From assembly GCF_043195105.1 (NCBI RefSeq), contig NZ_JBAFWO010000007.1: 64,000 bases of DNA. One strand, 5' to 3'. The position numbers were made by a program, and so were the translations under genes. Numbering within the stretch: the first letter of the stretch is position 1; each line of letters starts with the position of its first letter. This stretch comes from NCEH01 sp002257205 (GTDB lineage Bacteria > Pseudomonadota > Alphaproteobacteria > Rhizobiales > Xanthobacteraceae). The notes beneath the pieces are model-generated. The model searched no databases and had not been told where the DNA came from. It worked only from the letters and a program-made list of their open reading frames with translations. Positions 61,301 through 64,000 of this stretch are shown in pieces.

Positions 61301-61432
61301 GCCAATGCGGGCCCAGCGCTCCAGCAGTTCCGGTTCCTTCTTGGGCAGTCCGCCCCGCATGGGGAATTCGGTCTGCGGCAGGAACAGGGTCGCGGAATAG
61401 TCCACGGCGTCGGACGGCGTCTTCTCGGTCAT
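58376..61432 (-). CDS. ileS: Isoleucyl-tRNA synthetase
   Basis: IleRS charges tRNA-Ile and edits valine. The 1018-residue product has HIGH (73-76 in 'ANGNIHIGHALNKILKD'), the CP1 editing domain ('WTTTPWTMPGNRAISFSNRI'), the WWxxP-type region 'WVVSRQRAWGVPIAVFVKE', and KMSKS in 'DENGHKMSKSLGNVVSPQD'. The C-terminal zinc site of E. coli IleRS is degraded here ('GRKCARSWKVLEEVGSDPDY' keeps one Cys of four), as I believe is usual in alphaproteobacteria. A stretch of about 33 codons at 60655-60760 uses codons rare elsewhere in the window. It is first in ileS-lspA. Confidence 0.98.
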   Translation of the reverse strand: MTEKTPSDAVDYSATLFLPQTEFPMRGGLPKKEPELLERWARIGLREQLREEGRGRPRFVLHDGPPYANGNIHIGHALNKILKDVVTRSQQMLGFDSNYVPGWDCHGLPIEWKIEEENYRKKGKAKPDFSDSAAMIAFRQECRAYAEHWLNEQRTEFKRLGVEGDWDHPYTTMSFLGEAQIAREIIKFAENGLLYRGSKPVMWSVVEKTALAEAEVEYHDHQSDTVWVKFPVDRDFTAYGPLVSGLPSEAKAAFDAILSASVVIWTTTPWTMPGNRAISFSNRISYGLYEVTEAPADNWSKAGDKLILADKLADEVFKAARVTSFSRLGDVPADVLANLITSHPLASLGYGFKVPLLEGDHVTDDAGTGFVHTAPGHGREDFEIWTQHRRWLEERGINPAIPYTVDEDSFYTDQAPGFAGKRVITEKGEKGDANQAVIDALVAAGNLLARGRLKHQYPHSWRSKKPVIFRNTPQWFIAMDQDIRNADGTAAPRPATLAGNEADTLRARALAGIKTVDWVPATGENRITGMIASRPDWVVSRQRAWGVPIAVFVKEVGDGSVEILKDSAVNARIAEAFALEGADAWYKDGARERFLADRAAEGWAKVDDILDVWFDSGSTHAFTLEVRPDLKANRPPDGPDRVMYLEGSDQHRGWFHSSLLESCGTRGRPPYDAVLTHGFVLDENGHKMSKSLGNVVSPQDVIKTSGADILRLWVCASDYADDLKIGPEILKTTADTYRKLRNTVRWLLGSLHHYHAAERVAFADMPPLEKLILHRLQELDGQIRAAYVAYDYKKVHTLLTSFMTSELSAFYFDVRKDALYCDPLSSLTRRACLTVLDEVFERIVTWLAPILPFTCEEAFLARTGSADGSVHLRSFPETPAAWKNEELAETWRKIRLVRRVVLGALEVERTAKRIGSSLEAAPQIHVTSADLAAALEGVDLAEVCITSGATLILAEPPEGAFMLDDVPGVAVVPALAQGRKCARSWKVLEEVGSDPDYPDVTLRDARALRELAARAAAE

Positions 61433-61947
61433 GGGATCGGGCTCGAAAGGGATCTTGGCGGCAGATCGTTACATCGTGAGGCGCACCCCGGCGCATCGGC
61501 GGGGCGGTCGCGGCGAAGGGGCGTGTCCCGGTTGACCCCGCGCGCTCAGGCGCGCTGGCGGGGTGCCGGGCTGGTAATTCGCGCCCAGGCCGGGCGGCGC
61601 GCGCCCTGATGTGACGGTGCTTGTGCCATGCAGGGCTTCTAGCAGGGCTCTCGGCGCGGGAAAAGCCCGGATGGAGCACGGACGGGCGAAGGCCGGCGGC
61701 GCGAAAGCGCGCCATGCCGCCATCGGGCCGCCCCAAAAAGCGATGAAGCCCCGGCCATGCGGCCGAGGCTTCATCTTCCCCTCTTGTTATTTCGGTCGGA
61801 CACGCCGTTTCGCGGGGCTTGTCCGGGAAGTCGCACGGCCCGGTTCGCGCCAAGGCCGCATTCTGGTCCGCATCGACCCGCCGCACGGGCGGGCCCTGTC
61901 CGGTCGAGCCGGAAGAAGCGGGGCGGCGCTGTCGCCGCCCCTCAGGC
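61433..61947. other. Gene-free gap between amtB and ileS
   Basis: 515 bp without a convincing ORF. It must hold the ileS promoter, but I see no clear -35/-10 pair. The only definite element is the amtB terminator at 61735-61775. Short runs such as GCCCTG/CAGGGC at about 61606-61630 can form small hairpins. Confidence 0.5.
61735..61775 (-). terminator. Terminator of glnK-amtB
   Basis: GATGAAGCC (61742-61750) pairs with GGCTTCATC (61767-61775), with an inner CGGCC/GGCCG stem, and is followed on the minus strand by CGCTTTTTGGGG. It lies 173 bp past the amtB stop. Confidence 0.75.
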
Positions 61948-63435
61948 TCAGCTGTGGTAGGCGCGTTCGCCGTGCTCGGTGATGTCGAGGCCTTCGCGTT
62001 CCACTTCGATCGGCGCGCGCAGACCAACGACGGCCTTGATGATGTAGAAGAGGATCGCGGAGCCGACGCCAGACCAGACGAGGGTGACCAGCACCGCCTT
62101 GATCTGGGCCATCACCTGAGCGCCCATGGCATATTCCGCGACCGCACCGGTGGTGTAGTCGTAGATGCCGGTGCCGCCGAGGGCCGGGGCGACCACGATG
62201 CCGGTCGCGATGGCGCCGAAGATGCCGCCGATGCAATGCACGCCGAACACGTCGAGCGAGTCATCGTAACCGAAGGCGTTCTTCACGGTGGTGCAGAAGA
62301 AGAAGCACAGCACGCCGACGATGAGGCCCGAAACCAGCGAGCCCATGATGCCGGCGAAGCCCGCCATCGGGGTGACGGCCACGAGGCCGGCAACCGCGCC
62401 CGACACGACGCCGAGCATGGAAGGCTTACCCTTGGCCAGCCATTCGATGATCATCCAGGAGATGGCGGCGGCGCAGGTGGCGATGAAGGTGTTCATCATG
62501 GCCAAAGCGGTGAGGCCGTTGGCTTCGAGGTTGGAGCCGGCGTTGAAGCCGAACCAGCCGACCCACAGGAGGGAGGCGCCGACCATGGTGAGCGTCAGGG
62601 AGTGGGGGGAGAAGGCTTCCTTGCCGAAGCCCGTGCGCTTGCCGACGATGAGGCAGCCCACGAAGGCGGCAATACCGGCGTTGATGTGCACCACGGTGCC
62701 ACCGGCGAAGTCGATGGCGCCGAGCTTGTAGATGTAGCCGGCATCGGCGAGCACCGCGTCCAGGGCTTCCTGGGCAGCGGCCTTGGCCGGTCCGTCAGCC
62801 GCAGCCGCAAGCGCCTTGGCCGCCGCGTCCACCGCGTCCGGGCCGGCCCAGTACCAAACCATGTGGGCCATGGGGAAATAGATGAACGTGACCCACAGCG
62901 GCACGAACAGCACGATCGCCGAGAACTTCACGCGTTCCGCGAACGCACCGAAGATCAGCGCCGGGGTGATCATGGCAAAGGTCATCTGGAAGGCGACGAA
63001 CACCAGTTCCGGAATCGCCACGCCGACCGTGAAGGTACCGCCGGCGGAATCCACCGTGATGCCCTTCATGAAGGCCTTGGAGAAGCCGCCGACGAAATCG
63101 GAGCCGCCGGTGAAGGCCATGGAATAGCCGTACAGGACCCAGATGAGGCCGACGATGCAGACGGTGTAGAACACCTGCATCAGCACCGAGAGCATGTTCT
63201 TGCCGCGCACGAGGCCGCCGTAGAACAGGGCGAGGCCGGGGACCGACATCATCAGCACGACCATGGCGGAGACCAGCATCCAGGCCGTGTCGCCCTTATT
63301 GATGGTCGGCGCCGCGGCAACCGCCGCCGCGGCGTCGGCCGCCGGCGTGGCTGTCTGCGCAAGCACGGGCAAGGCAAGGGCCGCCGCTGCGAGAAGGGTT
63401 GGCAGTCCCACGCGGGACCAGGTCTTGAACGTCAT
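61948..63435 (-). CDS. amtB: Ammonium transporter AmtB
   Basis: AmtB conducts ammonia/ammonium across the inner membrane and is blocked by GlnK. The 495-residue product begins with a signal-peptide-like segment ('SRVGLPTLLAAAALALPVLA') and an Ala-rich linker, then eleven helices. Pore histidines lie in 'FAGGTVVHINAGIAAFVG' and 'VFGVHCIGGIFGAIATGIVV'. An insert of about 40 Ala-rich residues ('DAAAKALAAAADGPAKAAAQ') precedes the first pore-histidine helix; I recall the same insert in Bradyrhizobium-like AmtB, so it is not unique. It is the second gene of glnK-amtB. Confidence 0.97.
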   Translation of the reverse strand: MTFKTWSRVGLPTLLAAAALALPVLAQTATPAADAAAAVAAAPTINKGDTAWMLVSAMVVLMMSVPGLALFYGGLVRGKNMLSVLMQVFYTVCIVGLIWVLYGYSMAFTGGSDFVGGFSKAFMKGITVDSAGGTFTVGVAIPELVFVAFQMTFAMITPALIFGAFAERVKFSAIVLFVPLWVTFIYFPMAHMVWYWAGPDAVDAAAKALAAAADGPAKAAAQEALDAVLADAGYIYKLGAIDFAGGTVVHINAGIAAFVGCLIVGKRTGFGKEAFSPHSLTLTMVGASLLWVGWFGFNAGSNLEANGLTALAMMNTFIATCAAAISWMIIEWLAKGKPSMLGVVSGAVAGLVAVTPMAGFAGIMGSLVSGLIVGVLCFFFCTTVKNAFGYDDSLDVFGVHCIGGIFGAIATGIVVAPALGGTGIYDYTTGAVAEYAMGAQVMAQIKAVLVTLVWSGVGSAILFYIIKAVVGLRAPIEVEREGLDITEHGERAYHS

Positions 63436-63463
63436 GGAATATGGCTCCGTGAATGAGGATTGC

Positions 63464-63802
63464 TCAGAGGGCGTCGGTGTCGGTCTCGCCGGTACGGATG
63501 CGAACCGCCTGATCGATCTGGAAGACGAAGATCTTCCCGTCGCCGATCTGGCCCGTCTTGGCGGCGGCGGTGATGGCTTCCACCACCTTCGCGACCTGAT
63601 CGGAGGCGACCGCCACCTCGATCTTCAGCTTCGGGAGAAAGCTCACGGCATATTCGGCGCCGCGATAGATTTCCGTGTGCCCCTTCTGGCGGCCATAGCC
63701 CTTGACCTCGGTCACGGTCAGGCCGTGGACCCCGATGCCGGTCAGGGCGTCGCGCACCTCTTCGAGCTTGAACGGCTTAATGATGGCCATCACGATCTTC
63801 AT
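63464..63802 (-). CDS. glnK: Nitrogen regulatory PII protein GlnK
   Basis: GlnK senses 2-oxoglutarate and ATP/ADP, is uridylylated under nitrogen limitation, and plugs AmtB when nitrogen is plentiful. The 112-residue product has the PII sequence 'MKIVMAIIKPFKLEEVRDAL', the T-loop with Tyr51 in 'GRQKGHTEIYRGAEYAVSF', and 'TGQIGDGKIFVFQIDQAVRI' near the end. The ATG at 63802 is the family start; the longer frame to 63898 is spurious. It is followed by amtB after 28 bp. A sigma54-like site lies upstream. Confidence 0.98.
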   Translation of the reverse strand: MKIVMAIIKPFKLEEVRDALTGIGVHGLTVTEVKGYGRQKGHTEIYRGAEYAVSFLPKLKIEVAVASDQVAKVVEAITAAAKTGQIGDGKIFVFQIDQAVRIRTGETDTDAL

Positions 63803-63927
63803 GGATCGATCCCTGTCCCTGTCCCCGTGATGCCCTCGCACCGCAAAGCGGAGGGCGCGTTCTTCCGGGCTGGGCCGCGCGTGACGGGGAAAATCCACGC
63901 TGCAGCACCCAAGCCTGCGGATAGGGA

Positions 63928-63943
63928 ATCAAGGACCGTGCCA
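63928..63943 (-). promoter_or_regulatory. Sigma54-type promoter upstream of glnK
   Basis: On the minus strand TGGCACGGTCCTTGAT matches the -24/-12 consensus TGGCACG-N4-TTGCW, with one mismatch (A for C in the -12 GC). It lies 125 bp before the glnK ATG. NtrC control under nitrogen limitation is expected for glnK-amtB; I did not find a clear NtrC dyad before the window ends. Confidence 0.6.
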
Positions 63944-64000
63944 AATGGGTAAAGCCTCGTTTACGGCGTGCTTATTTTCTCGCCACGAGACTCTTCGTCA

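Noticed and set aside
61948..63435. The Ala-rich insert in AmtB before the first pore histidine, as a possible novelty.
   Set aside because: I recall equivalent inserts in AmtB of Bradyrhizobium-like organisms, so it is a lineage feature, not something new here.

Overview
The window is a piece of chromosome from a GC-rich alphaproteobacterium, most likely of the order Hyphomicrobiales (Rhizobiales). A Xanthobacteraceae-like genus (Azorhizobium, Xanthobacter, Ancylobacter or Starkeya type) would fit, but that is inference from gene content and order. The order-level signs are the divergent rph/hrcA pair, a CpdR response regulator next to an N-formylglutamate amidohydrolase, tandem anti-Shine-Dalgarno sRNAs upstream of an inositol-monophosphatase-family gene, a split atpI-B-E-F'-F cluster with two b-type subunits, and an ileS-lspA-(secreted protein)-M16-M16 block. 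There is no insertion sequence, prophage, CRISPR array or toxin island. This is core chromosome with several well-preserved RNA regulators.

Layout: 1-8 kb holds the first codons of rph and the heat-shock set hrcA, grpE, dnaK and dnaJ, interrupted by a secreted protein, an AlkB-type dioxygenase and a small DUF1236-like protein. 8-11 kb has a membrane acyltransferase, a DUF1007 periplasmic protein and a NicO-type Ni/Co exporter. 11-18 kb has a single-chain indolepyruvate:ferredoxin oxidoreductase, then a minus-strand run argB, pyrimidine nucleotidase, diguanylate cyclase. 18-22.4 kb has a large polytopic membrane protein and a three-gene phosphonate remnant (phnM, DUF1045, hexapeptide acyltransferase). 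22.4-26.7 kb has nfeD and an SPFH protein, ferrochelatase with a small haem-type monooxygenase, tRNA-Val(GAC) and cpdR. 26.8-31.8 kb has an N-formylglutamate amidohydrolase-like gene, two sRNA genes, hisN-like, a lysophospholipase, a small secreted protein, and hsp20 behind a ROSE-type RNA thermometer. 32-36.7 kb has a DUF459 protein that lacks its SGNH catalytic residues and the F0 ATP synthase operon. 36.8-44.6 kb has smc, a CnoX/thioredoxin-TPR protein, a LON-domain protein, a small membrane protein divergent from rluD, and rpoH. 44.8-53.2 kb has an extensin-like lipoprotein, L-lactate permease, and the glycine-cleavage operon gcvT-H-PA-PB behind a tandem glycine riboswitch. 53.2-64 kb has a lipoprotein, two M16 peptidases (one active, one degenerate), a secreted protein, lspA, ileS, and glnK-amtB with a sigma54-like promoter.

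Two themes tie the window together. One is proteostasis: hrcA, grpE, dnaK, dnaJ, hsp20, the sigma32 gene rpoH, CnoX, and a probable RpoH promoter before dnaK and before hsp20. The other is RNA-level control: the ROSE thermometer, the glycine riboswitch and the twin sRNAs. No clear new multigene system was found. The most interesting leads are the twin sRNAs and the structured spacer around them, the catalytically dead DUF459 protein, the DUF1007 protein whose predicted mature N-terminus is histidine next to a NicO exporter, the phnM mini-cluster without C-P lyase core genes nearby, a patch of odd codons inside ileS, and a cluster of palindromes upstream of lactate permease.
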